Part shown: one piece after another, positions 1-11,819 of the stretch | Layout of the letters: each line of letters opens with the position of its first letter | How positions within the stretch are numbered: the first letter of the stretch is position 1 | NCBI RefSeq assembly: GCF_901709675.1 | Contig: NC_051090.1 | Location: forward strand, 3,221,342 to 3,285,341 | Length of the DNA stretch: 64,000 nt | Direction: 5' to 3' | DNA from: Syngnathus acus | Taxonomy: Eukaryota > Chordata > Actinopteri > Syngnathiformes > Syngnathidae | The notes under the pieces: model-generated | The model's database searches: none | Seen by the model: the letters and a program-made list of their open reading frames with translations, nothing else | Told to the model about the DNA's origin: nothing | Translations under genes and position numbers: made by a program

Positions 1-1
1 A

Positions 2-458
2 TAACCCTCCTGTTCTGTTCCTTTCTCAGGAGTAGCAATCATGCTACGGGGTCAGTTTGACCCATTGCACGGTTGAGACGCAAATATGTCAGAAATGATA
101 ATAGAAAATGTGCACTGTAAAAAGTCCAATGCTGTTTTTGAATTCAGTAATGAAAATCAGCTACTCTGGGTCAAATTGACCCATTGACTCAGATTCAGGA
201 GGAATTGTATTGAAACACTTTGAACTCAATGACAAGCTTTCGCACAGAAACATTTTACCGCTAAGAAGAAACTTTCTATTAATGTTAAATGTGGGTCGAT
301 TTGACCCACATAACAGAAGGGCTATTAGCCAACCCACGTATTGCTTGGGTTAACCACATTGAACATTTGTAGCAATGCATTAGAGTGGTTTTAAAGGTCA
401 AGTTTCATACCCCAAAAATATGTTTAACCTTGAAAATGGGTCAAATTGACCGGGTGCT
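2..458. repeat. Interspersed repeat with four GGGTCAAATTGACC-type palindromes (piggyBac-like?)
   Basis: Four imperfect palindromes built on TGGGTCAAATTGACCCA recur at about 46-66, 165-186, 289-312 and 436-456. The left edge reads TAACCCTCCTGTTCTGTTC, which resembles the start of short piggyBac-like non-autonomous elements in fish that begin TTAACCCTCCTG and carry GGGTCAAATTTGACCC motifs. A related half-site (GGGTCAAATCAACC) lies near 1254. The palindromes are seen directly. The family name is from memory and the right boundary and TTAA target site are not established. Confidence 0.5.
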
Positions 459-3400
459 TTGTTAAATAACTTTGAAAAGGAGAATGAATGCATTGGAGTG
501 GTGTGAATGTGACTTCAAATGTAAAATAGTGACGGAGCATGAAGAAAATCCACTTGTGTTGCCTCCATGTACTACATGCGTGATGTGAAGGTCACACGTT
601 AAAAAAAAAGAAGAATATGAAAAGGCGGGTCAGCACCAGAGCAGAGAAAAGCGTCTAAAGAGGTGAGACAAAGTCAAAAGGTGGGGGGGGGGGGGAAAAA
701 ATAGATGACAAGAGCAATTCTCTGCATTCAAGCGGCTGATTTCACAGTGGCACAAAGACGCTTTGGGGACGTTTCATCCTTTTCACATTTCCTGCGCGTT
801 TATTCAGCGTTTATTCGCCGGGCGCGGCGTCTGCTGGAAGGAGTCAGCTCCATTCACGGCGCTCTTTTATAAATGGCCCCAGCATGCAGCAGCAGACCGC
901 GGCCAATCGGCCAATTACGCCCCCCCTCGGCACACCGGGGCCGCAAAAGAAGGCGGCCCACAATGGGATCACAGGCCAGATAAACGACCCTTTAATGGAG
1001 TCGCCCCGCAAACAGGCCCAAACCGCGCGCCCCACTTACGTATTCCATCACGCCGCTGCCCCTCGTGTTTCCTCTTGCAACAGGCACAGCTGGGGAGAAG
1101 CTCGCACCAGGGACAAAAATGACTCTTCCCCCCCCGCACCACACACCCGAGGCCCCTTTTGAGACTTTTGGCCGAACAAAAGCATCTGTTGCAATACTGT
1201 GCCGCTCGACCCCCCCCCCCCCCCAGCTTAACTCTCTTGGTAAGTAAGTTCTGGGTCAAATCAACCTATTTAAAAAAAAAAAAGGTGTGAGCACATTTTT
1301 GTTTTTTTATTACATTTTTAGGGCCTGAAAAGAAATCATTACGTTGAAGGGAATGTACTTTTTAGTCATGTCAGGCATTCAGTTCTTGGGCCTTCATTGA
1401 CAGCAACACAATTTAATTAAGTCCCAATTATAGAAAGCCTCAATACGCAATATAACAGCATCATCAGTTCAAAATCAATTTCTAATATGACAAAAATATT
1501 TTAAAAAATGGAAATGACATCTTACTCACCGGTGATGCTGATTCTTAGATGTTCATGATGCTAGAAGTGTGTTTTGCTAGTTGAACAGATTTGCTCTGAC
1601 CAACCGATCAGAGGCCGGTAAAATGTAGACATCATCGAGGGCCAGAGACCTGGGAAGATGAATTTAAAATCCAGTTAAATTAACGCTAAATAAATACGCA
1701 CAGGTGGACTGCAGTTTGAAGTTGTAATAGCACCAATTGCCTGTAGATGGCAGACATTGCTTAGTTGCACTTACACCTCTCGATATTACAACGTGACTTG
1801 GCCTAATCATTTTTTAGAGACTTGGTATGTTACGCAAAGTACCTCAATAATATTAAAATGAGCAATAAATTGAGTTTTAAGGGAAATAATTACAGAACGA
1901 GCGAGGCTGATATGCGCCGGGATGGAGGACGAGCTTAAGCAGCTCGCTTACCTTGTGCTACTCGCTTTTGTGCGCCATCACAGGAGCTTCTCATCCATCT
2001 TTGTCTCGCAAGCTCAAATAGATAGAAGTGAGAGAGAAAGAGAGGGATGGATTGGGAAAACGAGAGAGAGAGAGAGAGAAGTGCAGCTGTGGGATGAATA
2101 GGAGTGGGAACGAAGGGATGAGTTGGGAAGGGGCAGCTGCAGGGTGGTCCTGCACCCCCCCCCCCCCCTCCCCATTTCTTGCCGGTCGGGTAGCGCAACA
2201 CTTTGTATGGATTCACATGTTGCGCTACATTATTGAGTCATCGCGCTGCTAAATGAGACTGTTAAAATGCTTGGTTGCACAAGCAAACAGGATTTTTACC
2301 AAAATGAAGAATGTTTTGTGTTGCTGCTCCATCTGTGTTATTGTAACATCGAGGCTAATTCCCGTTAGCACGTCTATGTTAGCATTTAGCTAGCAGACCA
2401 GTCAGCGTGAACATTTTTGTATTTAAATATGACAATGATGACATTTCTGATTTTATTTGCGAAACTTCAACTGGGACTAACAAGAGCTTGAAGCAAGCAC
2501 GCTTGACATCTAATTTGGTGATTTCAGGCTGCCCCCCCCCCTTCCCCTAAAGTGATAAACAGGGGCTCACAATTAAATCCTTAAAAGAACACAACCAAAG
2601 GGTTGCAACACTGACGGCTGAATAACGTAACAAAAGCTGCAGGTGCAAATCAAAAGCGTCAGCAAGTTCAAATCCCTCCTCCTTCCCCGCCCTCTCTCGT
2701 GTCCGACGGGTCGCACTCATCAACCAAACCTCCACCCTGGCTTCCACCTGCCGCTGGCCCCAAACGCACCTCTCGTGTTGGATGGCGGCAAACATAAAGT
2801 GAATTAAAAAGATCCTCTAAGTTGGGGGCTCATTTCGAACGCGGGTGGCGTCCAACTCTACAGTACGAGATATCTTCACGTCGCACTTAAAACAAATTTA
2901 GTCCCGGGGACCATTGTGGAGCTTCTTTTTCAAGAGTGTGTTTAGCATTCAGCTCGGCTCAGGAAGTCTTTGTCCGGCCCGCTTGCACTTCAAACCTCCC
3001 GAGTGTCGGCAATGGGTGGGGGTGGGGATCGATTTGATTCTAATCGGAGCATGAAAAGAACATGATCTAACTGCTTTCACAGGCGAGTATATTTAGGCCC
3101 CAGTCCTCGAGGCCGCCGCCGCCCCTCCTAAGACTCGACGCGCGGGCCACAATGACGCTGAGCCAATTTAAAAAAGCTTTGAATGTCTCGTCAATGACTT
3201 TGTGAATGCAAAGGAGAGAGATTTGGAGAGAAGTGAAGGGGCGGAGCCAAAGAGGGGGGGGGCTGGAAAAAAAAAAAAAAGCAGACATAAAAATTCCAAG
3301 AGTTGTTTAAAGCGTGGGTGGGTTCATTTGCATGACAGCGCCTACTGAATGCGACTGACCCTTCTCGGACCGCCCCGGTGCTCGGGGATGAGCGGCGGCC

Positions 3401-5119
3401 CGACGCGCACGCTTTGACCCAAATCATTGACTCTCAATGGATACTCGGTCCCAATTCGAAAAAACAAAAAAAATTGGGGTGGAAATTACTTTTGATAATA
3501 CAGTGGAACCCCTCTGGTCAGCCACAAGTTCGATCGGAACATTGCCGGACCTCGGATTTGGAAACACAGGATTACGCAAAAAGGGAAATTGTTGTCACAT
3601 GTAGGACAAAATCCGTTTCATTTGTCTAGTAGACCATTGGGAAGATCTTCAAAATCATTCTAATCGCTGATTCACAGGCCTCTTACGATGTTATTGAAGC
3701 CCACCAACATCAATCAACCCCCCAAAACCGGCCCAACACACTCGACAGGTGCAGCCGAGCCCTTGCACGTGCACAACGCAGTGATTTAATGCAAATGAGC
3801 AGGTGAGAGCGGGACATAAAGTGGACTCCCCCCCCCTGAGTGATACGGCCTGCATACAAATAGCGGCTGGTCCCACCCAAGCCCGCAAGCCCGTCCCCTC
3901 GACCTCATGCCAAGTGGCGACAAAGCTCAGACGGGCGCAAACGCGAGCTCCATTCATGAGGAGCAGCAGACAGGAGCTCCTGACCTCGACCTCAGCTGTC
4001 TCAACGATGCTAAATTCGATGCAGAAAAACTGGTACACGTTTTATTTTGCAATTTAGGTATTTTGGTGAAAATGATTGAAAGTTTGGCCACTCGTAGGTG
4101 TAAGCTCATAAAAAACATAAAATACTTGATTTCCACTGAATTTACATCTCATGATGGTCCGTTTGTCAGGGTGGATTCTTGTCAAAGAAAAATTGGAATG
4201 CCCAAAAAGTGATCATGATGACAGTCAAAACCCGAGATCCAGATCACAGCCATGCGGCCTTCATTGTCCAAATGAGCTGACGGCCTCCACTTGTTTCTTC
4301 ATCAGAGATGAGCGATAGAGAGAGAAATGCGCTGTTTTGTTCAAACTCAGATGAAGCGCTTACAAGCGGCCATGGAAAATCGACATAACGAACGTGACAG
4401 TTTGTTTTCACTGCACAGCCCGAGTGCCTTGCTCAACAAGTCACAGAGAAAAAAAAGAAATAAGCCAAAGTCTAACCTGACGCATCCCTGGATAGGTGCA
4501 TGTCGCCGACTCTGCGCGACAGAGGGGCCGAGAGTCGTCCATTCACAACAAAAGACCCCGAACGCAACATTCCAGCCTGCTTCCGCTCCAGCAAAGACGT
4601 TCAATCACAAGAATCGCCCCGCCACTCCTCTCTGTGGAACATCTTAGCTTCTTACGATCGTCCAACTTAAAATAATATTTTTGTATTTTTTTAATTGATT
4701 ATTTATTTATGTTATTTTTATTTATTATTATCTATATTATTTATTATATATTTTACATTATATTTCATTTGATTATCTATTATTTTTCAATATTTTTTAA
4801 AAGATCTTCATAATTTGATCTTTTTAACCCAGGTCAGATATGACCATACATACAGTTTTTGAGAAAAAAAAAAAAAAAGAATCTCCAAGCAGTGAAAGGA
4901 CATTCAGGGTTAGTGCTGAACTGAAATATGGAAAATATAAACATCAAGATTAAAGCGAAAAGGCCGCTCATTAACGAAGATAAACCAGTACAGTATCTTG
5001 AACCAGCAGGGAGCCCAATAACGAGTGCCAGCGAGATCTTCTCATTACGACTAAAGCCGAAAATTGCCGTGCGTTTGACAAGTGGAGCAAGAAAAGATTG
5101 AAATAAGGGCTGTTTTTCT

Positions 5120-5480
5120 TGCCGTAATTGCGTTTGCTTGGTCTGCCGGAAACAATCGTGTAGCGCCACGATAAGCTTTAATGGCGACGCGTTCTCGTGG
5201 GAACTTGACCGTGAGCCGCCACCGCTGCCGCCATCCCTCGCCGTTTATCTCTGTTTTGTTTTGGCCGGGCCTCGTTTAATTGCTGGCGATATCGGGGAGA
5301 CGCCGCAAACGAGGGCAGGCACACTTCAGTCTAGAGCGGCAGGAGTGTCCGAGCGGCTCTGGGAGGCCGAGGAGAGTCGTCCTAATTAGCGGAGAGGCTG
5401 ATGCGGGACGTCTGTATGGGCTGCCCTTTGTTCGGCGGGCGCACTCTTCTTCCTCTGAGGCTGTCACTTTACTTTTCTAT
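5120..5480. promoter_or_regulatory. Candidate non-coding regulatory element upstream of gsx2
   Basis: A stretch of balanced, complex sequence sits among AT-rich neighbours. It contains homeodomain-like cores (TTTAAT, CTAATTAG) and no supported reading frame. The call rests only on texture and position about 4 kb before gsx2, so it is a suggestion to be tested by fish-wide alignment. Confidence 0.22.
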
Positions 5481-5758
5481 GAGGCTCAGAGACGGGCTCT
5501 CCAAGCGTCCTCCAGCTTACAAAAAACACATTTGTCGGGCATAACAATCTTTCAGGATGGCACACTCTTGTTTTTTTTCGATGTTAGCCAAACGACGAGA
5601 TAAGCGATCAGAAGTTTAATGGTTCAAATGGGAAAACGCCATTTGTTGGAACGTCACTGGAGGTCGATGCTAATTTTCAGTTAACATGTCAATGGGATTT
5701 TGCATTGACTTTAGCGTTAGCACTTAGAATCAGGAACGCGTGTCACTCCATTAAAGGT

Positions 5759-5990
5759 GATTCGATACTGTTTTTAATACATGGGCTGCAAAACGATTCA
5801 AGGACGATTCGATTTGAAATGGAACGATTCGATTCAGTTCAGGCACTGATCATTTTAAGACCTTTTTTTAAATTTCTTATTTGATTTGAATCCTACCATT
5901 TCCTTCCAAGATACATTCCTCCAATAAAAAAACGATTCAATACATTTATCGATATATTTTGAAGCGGACCGATTCAATGAGTCTTCATAT
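5759..5990. repeat. CGATTC-rich degenerate repeat
   Basis: CGATTC or CGATAC words recur at short intervals, with phrases such as ACGATTCGATT and a terminal TTATCGATATATT. Fish genomes carry many degraded repeats with this CGATTC-rich texture. No boundary, terminal repeat or reading frame is visible, so no family is assigned. Confidence 0.35.
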
Positions 5991-6179
5991 GACAATGGGT
6001 AAAATAATCTGCATAGTTTACACAAGTCTATTCTAAACTCCTGTTGAGCTCGTCTTTGTTTCAGCCTTGGCTTGTCACTTGCGTCGTCGCAAAGGACGCA
6101 ATTATTTCAGACTCATTTTTGCATAGAAAGCCAATTATTCACTGAGAATTCCGTACCCGTGATGCCCTCCCACTCCCCC

Positions 6180-6470
6180 CCTCCCTCCCTCAGGGAAGCC
6201 ATGAGACGGAGAGCGAGCGCTGCAGCTGCTATTCACAGCGACGAGATAATTGTTAATGAAAAGTCATCGTGCGGCATTATGTTGTCGGCGGGGTCATTGT
6301 TCATCTCATTGAAGTCTATATGGCGGAACAGAGTGTTTTCCTTTGAGTCGGGGGCATTGGGGATCTGTTGCCCGGTAACTGATAAAGGGCCCAATCACCC
6401 ACTGTATTGGCCAAGATGGGCCGCAGACTGGCCCCGCCTCGACAATGCCACGTTTGTAAAAAGGCGGTGA
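6180..6470. promoter_or_regulatory. Candidate non-coding regulatory element upstream of gsx2
   Basis: Complex sequence without repeats lies about 3 kb before gsx2. It contains GATAATTGTTAATGA, CAGCTGC E-box-like and ATTGGCC/CCAAT words. An open frame covers part of it but has no recognisable protein features. The texture is that of a conserved non-coding element. Without an alignment this remains inference. Confidence 0.25.
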
Positions 6471-7329
6471 TACAAGTTAATGATGCTTGTTCAACAAAAC
6501 ATTAATGGGCTTCTTCACGCTTTAATATGGCATGGGATGGACCCTGAATGAGGAGGAGGAGGGGGGCAACGGGTGAGGGGGGGGTAACTTTAACACTAAC
6601 GGTGTCTTTTTACAATAGGGAGGAGCTATAAAGGCATAACGGTAATGCAGACAGATGAAAAAGAGGATAAAGGTGTTGTTGTTTTTTTTGGTTTGCAAAC
6701 TTAGATTTGGAGCTTTTTCTCAAAGCCGCCCCCTCGCCCCCGTTAAAATTGAATTTTCGTTGGATTGAATGGGCTTGTGATTAATTGCCCATCATGAAGT
6801 GAAAAGGGTGAATAGTGGCGGGCTAACCGCAGCACTCCAAAGTTTAAGAAAAAAAGAGAAGGCACTCAACAGTGAAAGTCAAAATGGAGGCAAACAAGTG
6901 ATGACTGAAAGTGGAGGGAAAAAAAGAGATGGAATTTTACAAGTGATAAATGAAGCTGAAAAGTTGTACGGTTCCGAGAATCAAATCGGAACGGTGACAG
7001 ATTGAAGTTGGATTGTTTTGCTTCAAAACTTGTTAGAAAATGTTGTAATGTTAGAAGAATTAAGCCAAACAAAATGTTTTTTAAATTCTGAGAACAAAGT
7101 CGTCATATTGCCAGGACAGTCATAAAATTGCAAAAATATTGTCGTAATTTAATGAACATATTAGCAGCGTTATCATCAACACTATTGAGGCTTGTTTTTC
7201 GATAATACAATTTAAAAATATATTTTTTTATTTTTATTCATAGATATTTCCACACCATTAAAACTTAAGTTAGCAGTTCTTCCGTTTTCTTTCCATTTAT
7301 TTCATCATTGACAGACACCCAAGCAGGAA

Positions 7330-7620
7330 TGATCTCAATTCCGAACTACGGGCCCCGCCCGAGCGGAATAAAAAGGAATGATAGGAAATCCCTGGTTTTG
7401 CCCTTAAATGGCGTAATTTTCTCCTTGAATTATGAAAGTAATGGCGAGGTAACAGGCTGTGCTGCGCGGTACCCGGCGGCTTAATGCCTGCTAAACCCTT
7501 CCACGTGGCTCCACTGGCCCTGGCAATTAGGCCTCATTATAGCCTCATAAAGGGCCTCATTTGGGGGATTACTTAATAGACAATGAAATTTTATCGTGCA
7601 GAATTATGGAAAAATAATGT
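7330..7620. promoter_or_regulatory. Candidate non-coding regulatory element upstream of gsx2
   Basis: A repeat-free stretch with several homeodomain cores (GGCAATTAGG, CTTAATAGA, TTAATGCC), a CACGTG E-box near 7502 and repeated CCTCATTATAGCCTCATAAAG-like words. It ends at a TG microsatellite. Of the upstream stretches, this looks most like a conserved enhancer by eye. The target would most simply be gsx2, 1.7 kb downstream. Confidence 0.3.
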
Positions 7621-7714
7621 GTGATGGAGGTGGGGGGGGTTGCACGCCACGGATCATTCGCATGGTTGGAGCGCTGCTCTTACACTGAAACACACACGCT
7701 GTTTGCCAAAATAG

Positions 7715-7718
<4 letters not shown>

Positions 7719-7753
<35 letters not shown>
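7719..7753. repeat. (TG)n microsatellite
   Basis: An uninterrupted TG dinucleotide run of about 17 units. It lies between two candidate regulatory stretches upstream of gsx2. Confidence 0.95.
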
Positions 7754-7757
<4 letters not shown>

Positions 7758-8339
7758 ACATGCCTTGCTTTATTATAGCAATTATGTTCCGTGTGTGATA
7801 TGACAGTTGCATTTGAAATGATTTTTAGGGAAAGTTAGAAGCAACATGAGAGCTAAAAAAAAAATTGGGAGGCAATAAGTAAGTAAAAAATAAAATAAAT
7901 TCAAGTAAAAATAAATTGAATTAATCATATTGATTTTTTTTTTTATCATGGCAAATCCTTGAAATGATTATCAAACTTTAACCTAATGGGCACATTAAAT
8001 GACATGGACATTTTTTTGCAAATTGAATTTTGTGTCCATTAATGGGACTGGTGATGGAGGTTAATTACTTTCAAACTTTTTAGGGGGGGCTACTGAGCAA
8101 GAAATAGTTTATTAAACTTCTTGTTCAATTTTCTGCATGGGTCCTTGAGCCTTTTTCATGCGTCTTGATATTGACCAGAACCACAGACCCGCTGAGTCGT
8201 TCCGAGGGTCCGAGGGGCTACTTGGCAGATGAAAGCAGAAGCTAAAGCCAGGAGTGACCCACCCGCCTGGCTGCCTGCTGCAAGCAGGAGTGAAAGGGGG
8301 GGGGGGGGGGGGATCAAACCCGCTAATTATCGTCACAAG

Positions 8340-8625
8340 ATGAAGGATTAACGCATTTCTGGAATAACTGCCTGTTTACCCGCAGTGCCGGCCCACTTTT
8401 ATAAATACTTTCTAATTGATTCCTAATCGCCATCCAATAGCCCCACGCAGACGCGCCGCCACAAAGCCGGCGTTATTGGAAGTGACCAAATCACAAAAAT
8501 AAGGCTGATTGAAACGCAATTCCTCCAATCGCATTTGCAATAATATAAACTAGTGCATTATAGAATCTTAGAGGGCTCATTTCAATACCATGCGGGACTG
8601 TGAGGGAATAATAGAAGTGTTCACT
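8340..8625. promoter_or_regulatory. Candidate non-coding regulatory element upstream of gsx2
   Basis: Non-repetitive sequence with TCTAATTGATTCCTAAT, two CCAAT words, TTATTGGAAG and TTGCAATAATATAAAC. It directly follows an 18-base G run and lies 0.6-0.9 kb before the gsx2 start codon, so it could be a proximal enhancer. Evidence is texture and position only. Confidence 0.28.
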
Positions 8626-9243
8626 AATACAGATTTAAACAAGTTTGCGAAGGATATTATATTTTAAAAAAATACCTTTATAAATATAAAAACAATAATA
8701 GAGATCAAAAACAAATTCATTATTTTGTTCAGTACATGTGTGTGTTCACTTACGTCTTAAGTATTTGTCAACAGTCCCAGCGTTGCTACTTTGTGTGTTA
8801 AAACCTGTAAATGGGACAAAATACAGTCAAATTAGGAAACTTTTTAAAAATATTTTTTAAATGTATTTTTAATATATTATTAAAATAATCGTTTTCTTGC
8901 AGCCATAATTGGGTTGAACTACCTGAAATTAATATGGAAATATGAATACTTTGACAATTACTTGAAAATGGAAGCAAACGCGTTAATGTGGGCCATTTGA
9001 CACACAAAGACTTGGGGAAAAAAAGATTAACAAGAGTAAAACGAGCAATTTGTGATGTTTGATTAGGGGTAATGAGGGGTTGTTCCGTTTTGCAGCAATG
9101 GTGGTGGGTGACGCTTTGCCCAGGGCCCACCCACCCCAGCCACCCCCCTCGCACTCCCTTTTGTTGCGCCATCAAACATAAGCACCTTTGCGAGCTCCCG
9201 AGGGGCATCACATGCAATCGAGAAGCGTGCAGAGTCCCCAACC

Positions 9244-11189
9244 ATGTCTAGATCCTTCTACGTGGATTCGCTCATCGTCAAGGACACCCGACCGAGCGAA
9301 CACCCGGCGGCCGTGACGGCGACGGCGCACGACATCCTGCTGCCCATCAGCGTGCACACGCCGGGCGTGGTGCCGGCGTGCCCGTCCAGGAAGAGCGGCG
9401 CGTTCTGCGTGTGCCCGCTGTGCGTCACCACGCACCTCCACGCGACCAGGAGCGGCGCGCCGGGCCTCAAGAGCCACTTCGCGACGGGCGTGAGCGCGGA
9501 GGCGGCGCAGTACTGCCACCGGCTCGCCCACCACCAGCACCAATCCGCAGCCCTGGCACACCCGGGACATGCACCTGTTTGCACGGCGTCCGTTTTTAGC
9601 GACCCGCGGAGGTACCACTGCATCTCCATGGGTAAGACTCGAACTTTTGCGACTGACTTTTTGGATGCTCGACATGACTTTAAAACATTTTAACTATAAA
9701 AAACGTATTGCCATTCATTGGCGCATGAATTGGCTAGAAACCCGTTCTTCAGAAAGAGGGGTGCCCAAACTGTGGATCGGGGGCACAAAATGGGTCCAAG
9801 GAATTTTTTAAAGAAACTAAAATAGCTCATTAATGATGCTATATACTCTGCTACAGCACAGCACATGCATTTTCTCTCTATAAATATACATTGTTTAAAA
9901 CATGACAAATAAATATACTAGATTCCATTGTCACTTAAGGACAAAGTGGCATTTAGATTTTTTTTTTCACATCAAATAAAAATAGGCATTGAATCCATTC
10001 ATTTAGGTTGCTTTACTTTATTCAACCAATCCTATGTAAAAACATGTTAGCCTAGTTAGCATATCTTGTGATTGACTTGAATCTACACATGAGAAAAATT
10101 TAAAATCAGCAAGCACATTTGAATTATTTATTGATTCAGCTAAAAATGACTTGGCCTATTAGGTTAACATTTTAACCCCTCCATTATGTTTGTTTCTGGT
10201 AGACCAAAAAATAGGCTCACTATGACCCACTCTCAGGCTTAAATTAAACATGAATAAGGACTACCATAAATGAATCCAATGATTGAAAGTACTTTACCTG
10301 CTTGAGGTGTGACTGAATGATTATCAGCATGTCTGATGGGTCAGTGAGACATTTTCTTGCATCCTGTTACAATGAATAATGCGGTGTCAACGTTTGGCGA
10401 TCGGGCCCTAATAATAAAAACATACATACATGTTTGTTTACACTTTCATTTTCTAGAATTATATACAATAATTCATCTTTTAAGGTTCGTTTATCAGGAA
10501 CATGCAAAAATGTCACTGGGTCATCCAAAAAGTGTCGGGGAAATAAATCCCACATTCGATTGTTGACATTTTATTGATTTCATTACTCAACATTAAATCT
10601 AATCACACACTCCTCACTCCCTAACAACAAATGTATCGTTGATGATGCACTTAAGCCACTACAATTACTGCCTGTGTAACTTTATAATGAGTCGAATTGG
10701 GCCACTTAATCCATTTATACTGTGGCTCAAATTAACATAAGCCTTAATGAGTATAATCAACTACAAATATTGATTTTAATGGTGCGAAGTGGAGTGACTG
10801 GAATATAATGGACCCCCCCCCTTTCCCCAACAGGCACCTCGGAGGGCAGCCACATCCAGAACGGAAAGCGCATGCGCACAGCTTTCACCAGCACGCAGCT
10901 GCTGGAGCTGGAGCGCGAGTTCTCCTGCAACATGTACCTGTCCCGCCTGCGCCGCATCGAGATAGCCACCTACCTGAGCCTATCTGAGAAGCAGGTGAAG
11001 ATCTGGTTCCAGAACCGCCGCGTCAAGCACAAGAAGGAAGGCAAGGCGGCGCAGAGGACTTCCCACGTCGGAGGTGCCAGCGGCGGCGGGTGCAAGTGCT
11101 CGGGCGCGCGATACCCTCGCTCCGAAGATGAGGAGTCCCTCTCGCCCGCTTCGACCTCAGAGGAGAAGGACGGGGCGCTCGTCATGTGA
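9244..11189 (+). CDS. gsx2: GS homeobox 2 (ParaHox transcription factor)
   Basis: Two exons, 9244-9631 and 10834-11189, joined by a GT-AG intron in phase 1, give 247 aa. The protein opens with the family's SNAG-like N-terminus ([14 protein letters not shown]) and a cysteine-rich [17 protein letters not shown] box at about residues 47-63. A complete Antp-class homeodomain fills about residues 140-199, with helix 3 [14 protein letters not shown]. The tail [20 protein letters not shown] is characteristic of GSX2 rather than GSX1. It is shorter than mammalian GSX2 because the alanine/histidine/glycine runs are missing. GSX2 binds TAAT sites in the nucleus and patterns ventral telencephalon and hindbrain progenitors. 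The next gene downstream is pdgfra, as in other vertebrates. Confidence 0.97.
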
Positions 11190-11287
11190 CTGCTGACGGT
11201 TTGGTGACACCTCCACCTGCATGAAAACTGTTGAAGAGGAAAACTTTTTGTGAATGCACGTTTTGAAGAAAATAACTTTTCCTATCG

Positions 11288-11621
11288 CAGGGTTCTCAAA
11301 CTGGGGTGTCCAAACAATCCCTCCATCTTACATTAGCTGTTGGCCAATCAAAACCTCGGATTCAATTGGACCAATCGGACAGTGGTGCAAGAATAAAGTT
11401 TCAAATAAAATAAGATGGCTCTGAAGCACTAAATGAAACTCAACAAATTTCTTGGGCACTTAAAGGCCACAACATGGCATCAAAGCACTACTTTTATCAA
11501 GAATAAAACTCCTCAACTCACTTTCATGGAGTTGCATTAAGATGGTGCCAAAGCACTACTTTTTGTCAAACCAAAACTCTTCAATTCACTTCCACATGGA
11601 CCCAAAAAGTTTGAGAACCCG
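11288..11621. mobile_element. Degraded hAT-type MITE in the gsx2 3' flank
   Basis: The left end reads CAGGGTTCTCAAACTGGGG and the right end reads AAGTTTGAGAACCCG, forming inverted ends typical of fish hAT miniature elements (CAGnGGTTCTCAAAC). Flanks TCCTATCG and TCCTACGG match at 6 of 8 positions and may be a worn target-site duplication. The interior holds imperfect copies of AAGATGG...AAGCACTA. It lies between the gsx2 stop codon and a poly(A) signal, so it may be transcribed as part of the 3' UTR. Confidence 0.6.
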
Positions 11622-11793
11622 TCCTACGGCCTCGTGGCCCGGAAGTCTTCCACTTTGGCCCTTCACTGTGAGTGTGTGTTGCTTAGAAGCAATATCAAAT
11701 AGCATATAGGACAACCTGTGTGTGGAACCTGTAAGCAACATGTGTTTGCAAGCTATGTGTATATGATGTGATGATATGATGTGTATTTATTAC

Positions 11794-11799
11794 AATAAA
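11794..11799 (+). terminator. gsx2: Candidate gsx2 poly(A) signal
   Basis: An AATAAA hexamer lies 605 bp after the gsx2 stop codon and is followed by T-rich sequence. Earlier hexamers at 11392 and near 11502 fall inside the MITE-like repeat. Which one is used cannot be decided from sequence. Confidence 0.45.
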
Positions 11800-11819
11800 C
11801 AATTTAATTTCAATTTGCC

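Larger units (their letters stand above)
459..9243. other. Intergenic region upstream of gsx2
   Basis: I see no convincing gene here. All longer open frames are short, overlap each other on both strands and match nothing I recognise. The region holds G/C homopolymers (for example C14 near 1210 and an 18-G run near 8295), a GA run at 2062-2079, an AT-rich stretch at 4660-4810, a TG microsatellite at 7719-7753, and several moderately GC-rich stretches with many ATTA/TAAT homeodomain cores, listed separately as possible regulatory elements. In other vertebrates chic2 and lnx1 lie on this side of gsx2, but no exon of either is recognisable. Confidence 0.6.

Noticed and set aside
9208-9675. Minus-strand 155-aa frame opposite gsx2 exon 1
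   Set aside because: It is the GC-rich shadow of the gsx2 coding exon, with Arg/Ala-rich composition and no domain.
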